Below are positions 55,619 through 62,376 of a DNA stretch of 64,000 nucleotides, in pieces (position 1 is the first letter of the stretch; each line of letters opens with the position of its first letter). Under the pieces are notes generated by a model that saw only the letters and a program-made list of their open reading frames with translations, was not told the origin of the DNA and made no database searches. The translations under genes and the position numbers were made by a program. This DNA comes from Streptococcus vicugnae (GTDB taxonomy: Bacteria > Bacillota > Bacilli > Lactobacillales > Streptococcaceae): the NCBI RefSeq assembly GCF_016461705.1, contig NZ_JAEMHW010000001.1, positions 62,001 to 126,000 of the forward strand. The letters run 5' to 3'.

Positions 55619-55648
55619 ACCTCCCAGCTAATTTTTACTGGGAGGTTT
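55619..55648 (+). terminator. Hairpin after rubrerythrin
   Basis: ACCTCCCAG and CTGGGAGGT (9 bp, loop of 10) followed by TTTA only; a weak terminator or mRNA end. Confidence 0.55.
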
Positions 55649-55658
55649 ACCATATCCT

Positions 55659-55688
55659 TTGACAATAACCTTAGTCTTTTGCTAAAAT
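55659..55688 (+). promoter_or_regulatory. Promoter of the ABC-F leader
   Basis: TTGACA (55659-55664), 17-18 nt, CTAAAA/TAAAAT (55682-55688). It begins the leader transcript that contains the three-codon ORF and the attenuator. Confidence 0.7.
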
Positions 55689-55719
55689 GGAAGCAAATCA
55701 AGCAGGAGGATTTTTAGCA

Positions 55720-55731
55720 ATGAACAACTAA
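55720..55731 (+). CDS. Three-codon leader peptide (Met-Asn-Asn)
   Basis: ATG AAC AAC TAA, with AGGAGG (55704-55709) ten nt upstream. A consensus ribosome-binding site in front of so short an ORF, behind a promoter and before an attenuator, is the layout used by drug-sensing leaders of ABC-F and erm genes. A ribosome resting on it would cover the AACAAAA segment (55733-55739) that otherwise helps hide the antiterminator strand. The reading frame after the TAA stays open until 55897 (see findings). Confidence 0.6.
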   Translation: MNN

Positions 55732-55732
55732 G

Positions 55733-55863
55733 AACAAAATGTGTTATATACCATATCAGGTTTTGTTTTTAGTGCACTCTTTTATTCTCTTGCTTATCCA
55801 TCATACGTGTTGGGTATTTTTAGCGTTGACCATAATGAGATTCACACTCTACCTGATATGGTA
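55733..55863 (+). promoter_or_regulatory. Transcription attenuator upstream of the ABC-F gene
   Basis: Antiterminator strand TACCATATCAGGT (55749-55761) is the exact reverse complement of 55851-55863, which spans the right side of the terminator's left arm, its loop and part of its right arm. Pairing of the two would dissolve the terminator. AACAAAA (55733-55739) can pair with TTTTGTT (55761-55767), enclosing the antiterminator strand in a loop when no ribosome is stalled on the leader ORF. Confidence 0.7.
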
Positions 55864-55877
55864 GAGTGTGTTTTTTT
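55843..55877 (+). terminator. Attenuator terminator in front of the ABC-F gene
   Basis: CACACTCTACC (55843-55853), loop TGATAT, GGTAGAGTGTG (55860-55870), then T7. A perfect 11-bp stem placed between promoter and gene, 16 nt before the ABC-F ATG. Confidence 0.92.
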
Positions 55878-55892
55878 GAAAGGAAGTCTCGT

Positions 55893-57392
55893 ATGCTAAA
55901 CATAAACCAACTATCAATTACTAACCTCAAGGATTCTAAACAAATGATTGCTGATTTAAACCTCATAGTAAACTCAGGTGAAAAATTAGCGATTATCGGC
56001 GAAGAAGGAACTGGAAAGTCCACTTTGCTTCAAGCTATTGCCAATTCACAAATGATTGCTAGCTATGCAAATCTTGAAGGGCAAATTCAAAATAATTTTA
56101 AAAAAGTGGGTTATCTCCCACAGTCGCTAGCTAAAGAAGAAAGAAGTCAAACTATTTCTGATTTTCTTTACAAAGATATAGATTCTTTTTTCAATTACAA
56201 TGCATTTTATCAAATGGCTGCGCTCCTGCATCTAGACCTTTCTACACTAGAGAATAATAATCAATCATTAGCTAATTTATCAGGTGGTGAGAGGATAAAA
56301 CTTCAACTAACTAAATTAACTGGTCAAGAACCCGATTTGTTCTTGCTGGATGAACCATCTAGCGACCTTGATATTGAAGGCCAAAATCTCCTTAAAGATT
56401 TTATTCAGAACACTGATAAAACTGTGATTTTTATTTCTCACGATGAAGCGATACTTGAAGACACTGCAACTGCTATTCTACACTTAGAGCTAATCAGAAA
56501 ACGACAAATACCTCGCGCTAGCTATTTTCAAGGAAATTATAATGACTACCTTAAACAGCGGAAAAAAAATTTTATAAAGCAATATAAAGAAGCAAAAAAC
56601 GCTCAACGTCTGAAGAAAAAACGAGATGAAAAGATTAGGAGATTGCACCAAGCTGCCCAATACAATGTTCGACATACTCATGATAGTACCCTGGGAAGAC
56701 TAGCTGCTAAAAAGATGAAAAATGTCCTATCACTTGAAAAAAGATATGAAAAAGAAGACAAAAATCTTACAGAATTCCCCGAAAACATGGATAGCATAAA
56801 GCTCTTTTTCCACGGTATTTCCCCGATTGACAAGAAAAAACGACTCTTATCATGGCATAATCAAGTGTTGTCGACTGGTCAAACTATTGATTTGGATATT
56901 TTAGGACAGGATAAAATTGTTATTACTGGGAAAAATGGCATTGGAAAAACGCGACTTCTCAAGCAAATTTACCGAGAGCTCAGCAGAAATAAACAATTGT
57001 CTATCGGCTACATGCCTCAAGATTATGACAATATACTAAAAGGTGACATTTCTGCTGTCTCATTTTTAAGTGAAGTAACAACCGATAAAACGGCTAGAAC
57101 TATTTTAGCTAGTCTACAATTTACAAAAAATGAAATGGAGCATAGCATTATTGAATTATCTGGCGGGCAAAAAGCCAAGATCTTTTTAGCACGTATGGTT
57201 CTTGCTAAAAATCATATTATTATCCTAGATGAAGTAACTCGACATTTTTCGCCTACTAGTCAATCTGTTGTTCGTCAATTATTACGTGATTATCCTGGCT
57301 GTATTATTAGCGTTTCTCACGACCAAAATTATATCAATAATGTTGTAAGAACACATTATCAATTAACTAGCGACACTTTACAAAAGCATTAA
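55893..57392 (+). CDS. ABC-F ribosome-protection protein of the antibiotic-resistance (ARE) type
   Basis: 499 aa from the ATG at 55893-55895 (AAAGGAAG six nt upstream). Two ABC domains and no membrane helix. Site 1: GEEGTGKST (about 33), LSGGERIKL, FLLDEPSSDLD. A basic linker (about 200-285; QRKKNFIKQYKEAKNAQRLK, KKRDEKIRRLHQ) serves as the tRNA-facing arm. Site 2: GKNGIGKT, LSGGQKAKIF, IIILDEVTRHFSPTS, where the Pro of DEPT is Val; the RHFSP tail is as in Lsa/Vga-like proteins. Such proteins bind the ribosomal E site and dislodge lincosamide, streptogramin A or pleuromutilin drugs. Length fits Lsa/Sal proteins; actual resistance is untested. The attenuator leader supports a drug-induced role. 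Confidence 0.87.
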   Translation: MLNINQLSITNLKDSKQMIADLNLIVNSGEKLAIIGEEGTGKSTLLQAIANSQMIASYANLEGQIQNNFKKVGYLPQSLAKEERSQTISDFLYKDIDSFFNYNAFYQMAALLHLDLSTLENNNQSLANLSGGERIKLQLTKLTGQEPDLFLLDEPSSDLDIEGQNLLKDFIQNTDKTVIFISHDEAILEDTATAILHLELIRKRQIPRASYFQGNYNDYLKQRKKNFIKQYKEAKNAQRLKKKRDEKIRRLHQAAQYNVRHTHDSTLGRLAAKKMKNVLSLEKRYEKEDKNLTEFPENMDSIKLFFHGISPIDKKKRLLSWHNQVLSTGQTIDLDILGQDKIVITGKNGIGKTRLLKQIYRELSRNKQLSIGYMPQDYDNILKGDISAVSFLSEVTTDKTARTILASLQFTKNEMEHSIIELSGGQKAKIFLARMVLAKNHIIILDEVTRHFSPTSQSVVRQLLRDYPGCIISVSHDQNYINNVVRTHYQLTSDTLQKH

Positions 57393-57414
57393 AAAAGCTC
57401 AGCATATGCTGAGC
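57391..57414 (-). terminator. Intrinsic terminator after the 60-aa gene
   Basis: Perfect palindrome GCTCAGCATATGCTGAGC (57397-57414) followed by T6 on the minus strand; it abuts the ABC-F stop on the other strand. Confidence 0.85.
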
Positions 57415-57431
57415 TCAAGCAGGATAGTGCA

Positions 57432-57614
57432 TTAAGACTCATCGGCTTCTGCTTCTCCTGCTTTTTCTTTTGCCAATTTTTCACGTTCTAAGCGAAAACG
57501 TCGATTTGGATTAAGTGTATTGAAAAGTTCTTCTAGCTTTTCAGCATTCCAGACATCGGCTGCTGATACAAAATTACCATCTTTATCTCTAAAAGATATC
57601 GGTTTTTCTCCCAT
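57432..57614 (-). CDS. Small conserved protein of unknown function
   Basis: 60 aa, strongly charged: begins MGEKPISFRDKDGNFVSAAD, middle VWNAEKLEELFNTLNPNRR, ends with an acidic/Ala tail (KEKAGEAEADES). The ATG has GGAGGTTCTT upstream, and codon use is like its neighbours. It is not recognised as a named family; small proteins of this appearance are seen in streptococci near obgE. No membrane segment or motif. Own terminator downstream. Confidence 0.7.
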   Translation of the reverse strand: MGEKPISFRDKDGNFVSAADVWNAEKLEELFNTLNPNRRFRLEREKLAKEKAGEAEADES

Positions 57615-57845
57615 AAGAACCTCCAGTTAAATATATAAAACTTATTTGTGAATTAAAAACTTTGAATTGTCATTCAAAATACATTCTACAAGCTCTGCAA
57701 AGAAGATAATTGCTATCTAGAGCTCATGGCTCTCCGTCAAAATTCCTATTTTTGCTCTGCTTCATTAGAATATAAGTTACTAGCTCCCATATAGAGCTTG
57801 CTGCTTTGTCGTTAAACAGCTAAGCTAGCAACGACAAATAGTAGG
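57615..57845. other. Intergenic stretch rich in short inverted repeats
   Basis: 231 bp with AGAGC-TCATG-GCTCT (57719-57733), AGCTC-N7-GAGCT (57782-57798) and TTTGTCGTT/AACGACAAA (57805-57838, with AGCTAAGCT inside). None is followed by a T tract typical of a terminator. Function unknown; it could be 3' UTR structure of obgE or a remnant of a small repeated element. Confidence 0.55.
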
Positions 57846-59159
57846 TTAATCCACGAATTCAAATTCGAAGTTACCAATTCGAACGATATCTCCGTCTTTA
57901 GCACCGCGTTCACGAAGGGCTTCATCAACACCCATACCGCGCAATTGACGGGCAAATTTCATAACTGATTCGTCACGTTCCATATTTGTCATGACAAAGA
58001 GTTTTTCAAGTTTTTCACCTGACAATACCCAAGCAGCATCGTCATCACGTGAAATTTCAAACGGACGTTCGTCTGGATCAAATCCGTAGTAAACTTCTTC
58101 ATCAATCATATCATCTTCAGTGTAAAGCAAGAATTCATCAGTCTTATCAAGCAATTCTGCTGTTGCTTCCATAAGATTTTCCAATCCTTGATGTGCCAAA
58201 CTTGAAATTGGGAAAATCATTGGCATTTCTTCAAAATCATCATAGTTAGCAGCCAATTTTTCTTTAAAGACTTTCAAGTTTTCTTCTGCCTCTGGCATAT
58301 CCATCTTATTTGCAACAATGATTTGTGGACGTTCCATCAAACGAAGGTTATAAGTTTCAAGTTCATTATTAATTGAAACATAATCTTCATATGGATCACG
58401 TCCTTCACTTGCTGACATGTCAATCACGTGAAGAATAACACGTGTACGTTCGATATGACGAAGGAATTGTGTACCAAGACCAACACCTTGTGAAGCACCT
58501 TCAATCAACCCTGGAAGGTCCGCCATAGCAAAGCTGTCACCTGATTTTGTGCGAACCATACCAAGGTTAGGCACGATTGTTGTAAAGTGATAAGCACCGA
58601 TTTTGGGTTTAGCAGCTGTAACAACACTTAGTAATGTAGATTTACCAACTGATGGGAATCCAACCAAACCAACGTCTGCTAAGATTTTCAATTCCAATTG
58701 AAGTTCACGTTCTTCACCTGGTTCACCATTTTCAGCGATTTCAGGTGCAGGATTACGTGGTGTCGCAAAGCGGATATTACCACGTCCACCACGTCCACCG
58801 TGAGCTACAACAAACTCTTGACCATTTTCAACAAGGTCAGTGATAACTTTATTTGTCTCAGCATCACGAACAGTTGTTCCTTGAGGGACACGTACAATAA
58901 GGTCTTCTGCACCACGTCCATGCATTCCTTTTGTCATCCCTTTTTCACCAGATTTTGCTTTAAAAATACGGTTGTAACGGAAGTCCATCAAAGTACGAAG
59001 TCCTTCGTCAACTTTAAAGATGACTGAACCACCTTTACCACCGTCACCTCCCCAAGGTCCGCCATTAGGGACGTATTTTTCACGACGGAAGGCAACCATG
59101 CCATCACCACCACGACCAGCTTTAACGCTAATTTTGGCAGTATCTAAAAACATACTCAT
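57846..59159 (-). CDS. obgE: GTPase ObgE/CgtA
   Basis: 437 aa. Glycine-rich Obg fold (1-158; [36 protein letters not shown]), then the G domain: G1 [12 protein letters not shown]2/G3 with FTTIVPNLG and [10 protein letters not shown]4 NKMD. A C-terminal OCT domain (about 360-437; [19 protein letters not shown]) is typical of Firmicutes. Involved in late 50S assembly and stress responses. Length normal. Starts [16 protein letters not shown] gives two possible starts three codons apart. Confidence 0.97.
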   Translation of the reverse strand: MSMFLDTAKISVKAGRGGDGMVAFRREKYVPNGGPWGGDGGKGGSVIFKVDEGLRTLMDFRYNRIFKAKSGEKGMTKGMHGRGAEDLIVRVPQGTTVRDAETNKVITDLVENGQEFVVAHGGRGGRGNIRFATPRNPAPEIAENGEPGEERELQLELKILADVGLVGFPSVGKSTLLSVVTAAKPKIGAYHFTTIVPNLGMVRTKSGDSFAMADLPGLIEGASQGVGLGTQFLRHIERTRVILHVIDMSASEGRDPYEDYVSINNELETYNLRLMERPQIIVANKMDMPEAEENLKVFKEKLAANYDDFEEMPMIFPISSLAHQGLENLMEATAELLDKTDEFLLYTEDDMIDEEVYYGFDPDERPFEISRDDDAAWVLSGEKLEKLFVMTNMERDESVMKFARQLRGMGVDEALRERGAKDGDIVRIGNFEFEFVD

Positions 59160-59219
59160 TATTAATTCCTATTCTTTCATTATAGTAACTTTTACACTAA
59201 AAATTGATTTGCAAAAGCA

Positions 59220-59242
59220 TAAAAAAACGCCTCATCAGCGTT
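59220..59242 (-). terminator. Intrinsic terminator after the DUF4044 gene
   Basis: Minus strand AACGC and GCGTT with a 7-nt loop, then T7. The stem is short but the T tract is strong. Confidence 0.7.
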
Positions 59243-59244
59243 CT

Positions 59245-59373
59245 TTAAATAATTGAACCAATAGCAGTCGCAATAAGACCACCTACAGTTACTAGAACCA
59301 TTAAGATAACAACTACTAAAGTCAGTTTTTCAAACGCTGTTTTTTTACGTGGTCCGTTTTCACCAAATGCCAC
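59245..59373 (-). CDS. Small single-pass membrane protein (DUF4044-like)
   Basis: 42 aa from a GTG at 59371-59373, with GCGAGGTG about 7 nt upstream: starts (M)AFGENGPRKKTAFEKL, then one hydrophobic helix (about 18-40; LVVVILMVLVTVGGLIATAI) and ends GSII. Too short for most gene callers. The length, basic N-terminus and single helix match the DUF4044 proteins of streptococci and lactobacilli, whose function is unknown. A promoter-like TTGATT-N17-TAAGAT lies upstream and a terminator follows, so it is a gene of its own. Confidence 0.78.
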   Translation of the reverse strand: MAFGENGPRKKTAFEKLTLVVVILMVLVTVGGLIATAIGSII

Positions 59374-59409
59374 CTTAATACACCTCGCTCAATTGATTTT
59401 ATTACTATT

Positions 59410-59438
59410 ATCTTAACATGATTAGCCTAAATAATCAA
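59410..59438 (-). promoter_or_regulatory. Promoter of the DUF4044 gene
   Basis: Minus strand TTGATT (59433-59438), 17 nt, TAAGAT (59410-59415), about 37 nt before the GTG. Confidence 0.5.
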
Positions 59439-59456
59439 ATAACTACTGCAAGAAAT

Positions 59457-60185
59457 TTACAGTTCAACGTCAAATACTTCTAGTTTTGCTAGCTCTTCTG
59501 CCGTCAATCGACGCCATTGTCCAAGTGTCAACGATTCATCCAACTGCAAAGGCCCCATACTCAAACGTTCTAACTCTGTGACTTCCTTGCCACAAGCTAA
59601 AACCATGCGTTTGACTTGGTGGAATTTTCCTTCTTTGATTGTGATTTCGACAAGACTTGTTTCATTTTCCTTATCAACTTCTAAAATCTCTAGCTGCGCT
59701 GGTTGGCAAGTAAAATCTTTCAGCTCAATTCCTTTGGCAAAACGCTCAACATCTTCTGCTGTCATAATGCCTGAAACTCTAGCACGATAACGTTTATCAA
59801 CGTGCTTTTTAGGTGATAGCATGGCATGCGCCAATTTACCATTATTAGTCAACAATAACAGTCCATGAGTGTCTATGTCTAAACGCCCAACAGGAAAGAC
59901 TTCTTTATCCCAAGCTGTTTTATCCAACAAATCTAAAACCGTTTTGTGGTGATTATCTTCTGTTGCTGAAATTACACCTTTTGGTTTATTTAGCAGGTAA
60001 TAGACATATTTTTCATAGGAAAGATTTTCTCCCTGACAGACAATTTGATCAGCCTTTTCATCAATTTGAGTCTTTGGAGAGGTTTTAATTTCACCATTAA
60101 CAGTTACTTGTTTTTTCTTAAGTAATTGTTTGACCTCAGTTCGCGAACCGATTCCGGCTTCTACTAAAAATTTATCTAAACGCAT
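59457..60185 (-). CDS. rsuA: 16S rRNA pseudouridine(516) synthase
   Basis: 242 aa. S4 RNA-binding domain (1-60; RLDKFLVEAGIGSRTEVKQL), then the RsuA/RluB-family catalytic domain with FPVGRLDIDTHGLLLLTN (Asp nucleophile), AHAMLSPKKHVDKRYRARV and the C-terminal KEGKFHQVKRMV, LERLSMGPLQLD. It isomerises one uridine in the small-subunit rRNA. The RsuA branch is favoured by the HAMLSPKKHV and LSMGPL features, but RluB-like activity cannot be excluded. Single gene. Confidence 0.92.
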   Translation of the reverse strand: MRLDKFLVEAGIGSRTEVKQLLKKKQVTVNGEIKTSPKTQIDEKADQIVCQGENLSYEKYVYYLLNKPKGVISATEDNHHKTVLDLLDKTAWDKEVFPVGRLDIDTHGLLLLTNNGKLAHAMLSPKKHVDKRYRARVSGIMTAEDVERFAKGIELKDFTCQPAQLEILEVDKENETSLVEITIKEGKFHQVKRMVLACGKEVTELERLSMGPLQLDESLTLGQWRRLTAEELAKLEVFDVEL

Positions 60186-60237
60186 AGTATTCCTTTATCT
60201 GAATATGATACACTCATTGTACCATTTTTCAGAGCAT

Positions 60238-60272
60238 AAAAAAACAAGGTCGAGCAAGCTCGAACCTTGTTT
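60238..60272 (-). terminator. Intrinsic terminator after the first oppA gene
   Basis: Minus strand AACAAGGT-CGAGC and GCTCG-ACCTTGTT with one bulged base and a 2-nt loop, then T7. Confidence 0.88.
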
Positions 60273-60289
60273 AATCATCACTTCAAGAT

Positions 60290-61936
60290 TTATTTTTTGT
60301 ATGCGTATGTGAAGTCTACAGACAAACCTGTTGAGTTACGGACGAGACCTTTAAGGTCTGGATTTTGAAGTGATTTTGTACTACGGAAGTAGATTGGGTT
60401 GTAAAGTGCGTTGTCATAAAGTGCTTTTTCAGCAGCTTTATAATCATCAGCAGCAGCTTTAGGATCTAGAGCATCTGTAGTAATAGCTTTTTGGTAGGCA
60501 GCATCGTAATCTGCATTTGAGAATTTACCATAGTTATATGATGAACCAGTAGTGAAGAGTCCGTAGAATGTTGAACCTTCTGGATAGTCACCACCCCAAA
60601 GAACAAGGGCAACATCAAAGTTTTGGTTCTTAGTATCTTCAAGACGTTGTTTGAAAGTAACAAATTTTTCTTCAACTTTCAATCCTGGAAGAGCTTCTTC
60701 CCAAGTTTGTTTGATATAGTCAACTGATGCTTTAGCAACTGGTGCGTCTGAGTCAGCTGTGATAGTTAATTTAACTGAATCAGTACCAAGTTCTGCAAGA
60801 CCTTCTTTGAAGAGTTTTGTAGCTTCTTTCTTATTGTAGCTGTAACCTGGTGATACGTATTTAGCTAAGTCAGTTCCATCAGGAAGTTTTTCAAGACCTG
60901 TTGGTGCTAGAGCTGTAGCAGCTTTTGAACCAGTATCGATAGCAGCTTTTACAATTCCTTCACGGTCTGTTGCCAAATTAAGGGCTTGACGGATTTTAGT
61001 GTTGTTCAAAGCAGTCACTGTACCAGTTTGGTTGTAAACCATGTAAGCTGTCGTTGCTTCTGGAACTGGAACAACATCTTCACGGTTTTTATTAGCTTTA
61101 AATGTAGCTTCTGTATTTGAGATGTTTGCTGTATCAAGGTCACCGTCTTTGTACATTTGAACAGCTGTATCAGGTTTCTTGATTGTTTGAACGTTTACTT
61201 TCTTAGTTTTAACGTCTTTTGCATCCCAATAGTATTTGTTTTTCACAAGTGTGAAGTTACCATTTGTACCGTTCCATTTTTTAACAGTGTATGGTCCAGA
61301 ATACAATGCTTTATCTGAAGTTGTACCATATTGGTCGCCTGCTTTTTCAACAAATGCTTTACTTTGAGGCATGAAGTTTGCAAATGATAGAAGGCTCTCA
61401 AATTGTGGAGAAGGGTTTGACAAAGTAAAGATAACTTTGTTTCCATCAGCTTTTACACCAAGTTCTTCAACAGATTTTTTACCTGCGATAATATCTTCAG
61501 CATTCAAAACATGAGCATCTGATGCAAGGTATGAATATTCTGATGCAGTTTTTGGATCAACAAGTCGTTGCCAAGTATAAACAAAGTCTTCAGCAGTCAA
61601 TTTGCTTCCGTCTGACCATTTAAGGTTATCACGAAGAGTAGCTGTATAAGTTAAACCATCTTCTGATACTTCAACACTTTTAGCCAAATCTGGTTGCAAT
61701 TTACCATTTTTATCAACTCGAAGAAGGTTACTTCCTGAGTTACCAATAGCAATTGATGAGTAAGTATCAGTTACTTTTGAAATATCAAGCGTGCTGATTT
61801 CAGTTGGTACGAACCAATTGATATCTTTGCTAGCAGATTTTGATGTTGATTTATTTCCACCACATGCTGCTAGTGTAGCAACAGACAACAATGCGACAGC
61901 TCCAAGACTGACACGTTTTAAAGTTTTAATCTCCAT
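60290..61936 (-). CDS. oppA: Oligopeptide-binding lipoprotein OppA
   Basis: 548 aa from the ATG at 61934-61936 (TAGGAGG seven nt upstream); the frame is open far upstream without a ribosome-binding site. Lipoprotein signal MEIKTLKRVSLGAVALLSVA then TLAAC with lipidated Cys. SBP family 5 fold: VPTEISTLDISKVTDTYSS, LRDNLKWSDGSKLTAEDFVY, WQRLVDPKTASEYSYLA, LTITADSDAPVAKASVDY and VALVLWGGDYPEGSTFYGL. It captures peptides for the Opp importer, feeding peptidases such as PepT. CodY-like sites lie in its promoter. oppBCDF are not in the window. It resembles the next gene along its whole length. Confidence 0.93.
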   Translation of the reverse strand: MEIKTLKRVSLGAVALLSVATLAACGGNKSTSKSASKDINWFVPTEISTLDISKVTDTYSSIAIGNSGSNLLRVDKNGKLQPDLAKSVEVSEDGLTYTATLRDNLKWSDGSKLTAEDFVYTWQRLVDPKTASEYSYLASDAHVLNAEDIIAGKKSVEELGVKADGNKVIFTLSNPSPQFESLLSFANFMPQSKAFVEKAGDQYGTTSDKALYSGPYTVKKWNGTNGNFTLVKNKYYWDAKDVKTKKVNVQTIKKPDTAVQMYKDGDLDTANISNTEATFKANKNREDVVPVPEATTAYMVYNQTGTVTALNNTKIRQALNLATDREGIVKAAIDTGSKAATALAPTGLEKLPDGTDLAKYVSPGYSYNKKEATKLFKEGLAELGTDSVKLTITADSDAPVAKASVDYIKQTWEEALPGLKVEEKFVTFKQRLEDTKNQNFDVALVLWGGDYPEGSTFYGLFTTGSSYNYGKFSNADYDAAYQKAITTDALDPKAAADDYKAAEKALYDNALYNPIYFRSTKSLQNPDLKGLVRNSTGLSVDFTYAYKK

Positions 61937-61979
61937 AATGGATCCTCCTACCATATAACTTTCTTTCGGTATGTTAAGT

Positions 61980-62030
61980 ATTATAACACAATATTTTCTA
62001 AAAATACAGAAAATTTGAAAATTAATTAAA
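61980..62030 (-). promoter_or_regulatory. oppA promoter overlapped by CodY-like boxes
   Basis: -10 TATAAT (61980-61985, minus strand) with a weak -35 (TGTATT, 62003-62008). Two sequences about 12/15 to the CodY consensus AATTTTCWGAAAATT overlap it: ATATTTTCTAAAAAT (about 61991-62005) and ATACAGAAAATT with the adjacent TTTGAAAATT (62004-62023). CodY is known to repress peptide uptake in streptococci when branched-chain amino acids are plentiful. Confidence 0.55.
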
Positions 62031-62056
62031 ATTTCAAAAAGATTGCTTACGCTCAT

Positions 62057-62320
62057 TTTTCACTTATTTTTCAATCATTTCATGATAAAAACAACAAATT
62101 ATATCGAAAAAACGCATAAAATAAACTAATATAGACATTTTTTTGTATTGAAAGCTTTTCATTTTTATAAAACATTAAAGGTTTCATATTTCCAACTATC
62201 CCTCTTTTTCCCAACAATCAATGTCTATAAAAGCTAACATCAAAAATGAATATTTTATCTTTTTTTGTATAAATCATAACTAAAAACAACCTTTTATGTG
62301 ATATTTAAAAATAATTATAC
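62057..62320. other. AT-rich gap upstream of oppA
   Basis: Part of the 440-bp space between the two oppA genes. Very AT-rich. No ORF with a ribosome-binding site, no tRNA and no strong hairpin seen; a TATAAT near 62104 (minus) has no good -35. Confidence 0.5.
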
Positions 62321-62352
62321 AAAAACAAGGCCAACTAAGATCAACCTTGTTT
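62320..62352 (-). terminator. Intrinsic terminator after the second oppA gene
   Basis: Minus strand AACAAGG and CCTTGTT with a 14-nt loop, then T5. Confidence 0.7.
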
Positions 62353-62376
62353 TGTTTTTTTTAGAGAGGTTATTAA

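Noticed and set aside
55739..55864. ORF beginning ATG TGT TAT in the ABC-F leader and ending inside the terminator
   Set aside because: No Shine-Dalgarno before its ATG. The three-codon ORF 19 nt upstream has the consensus one, so this frame is probably not translated.
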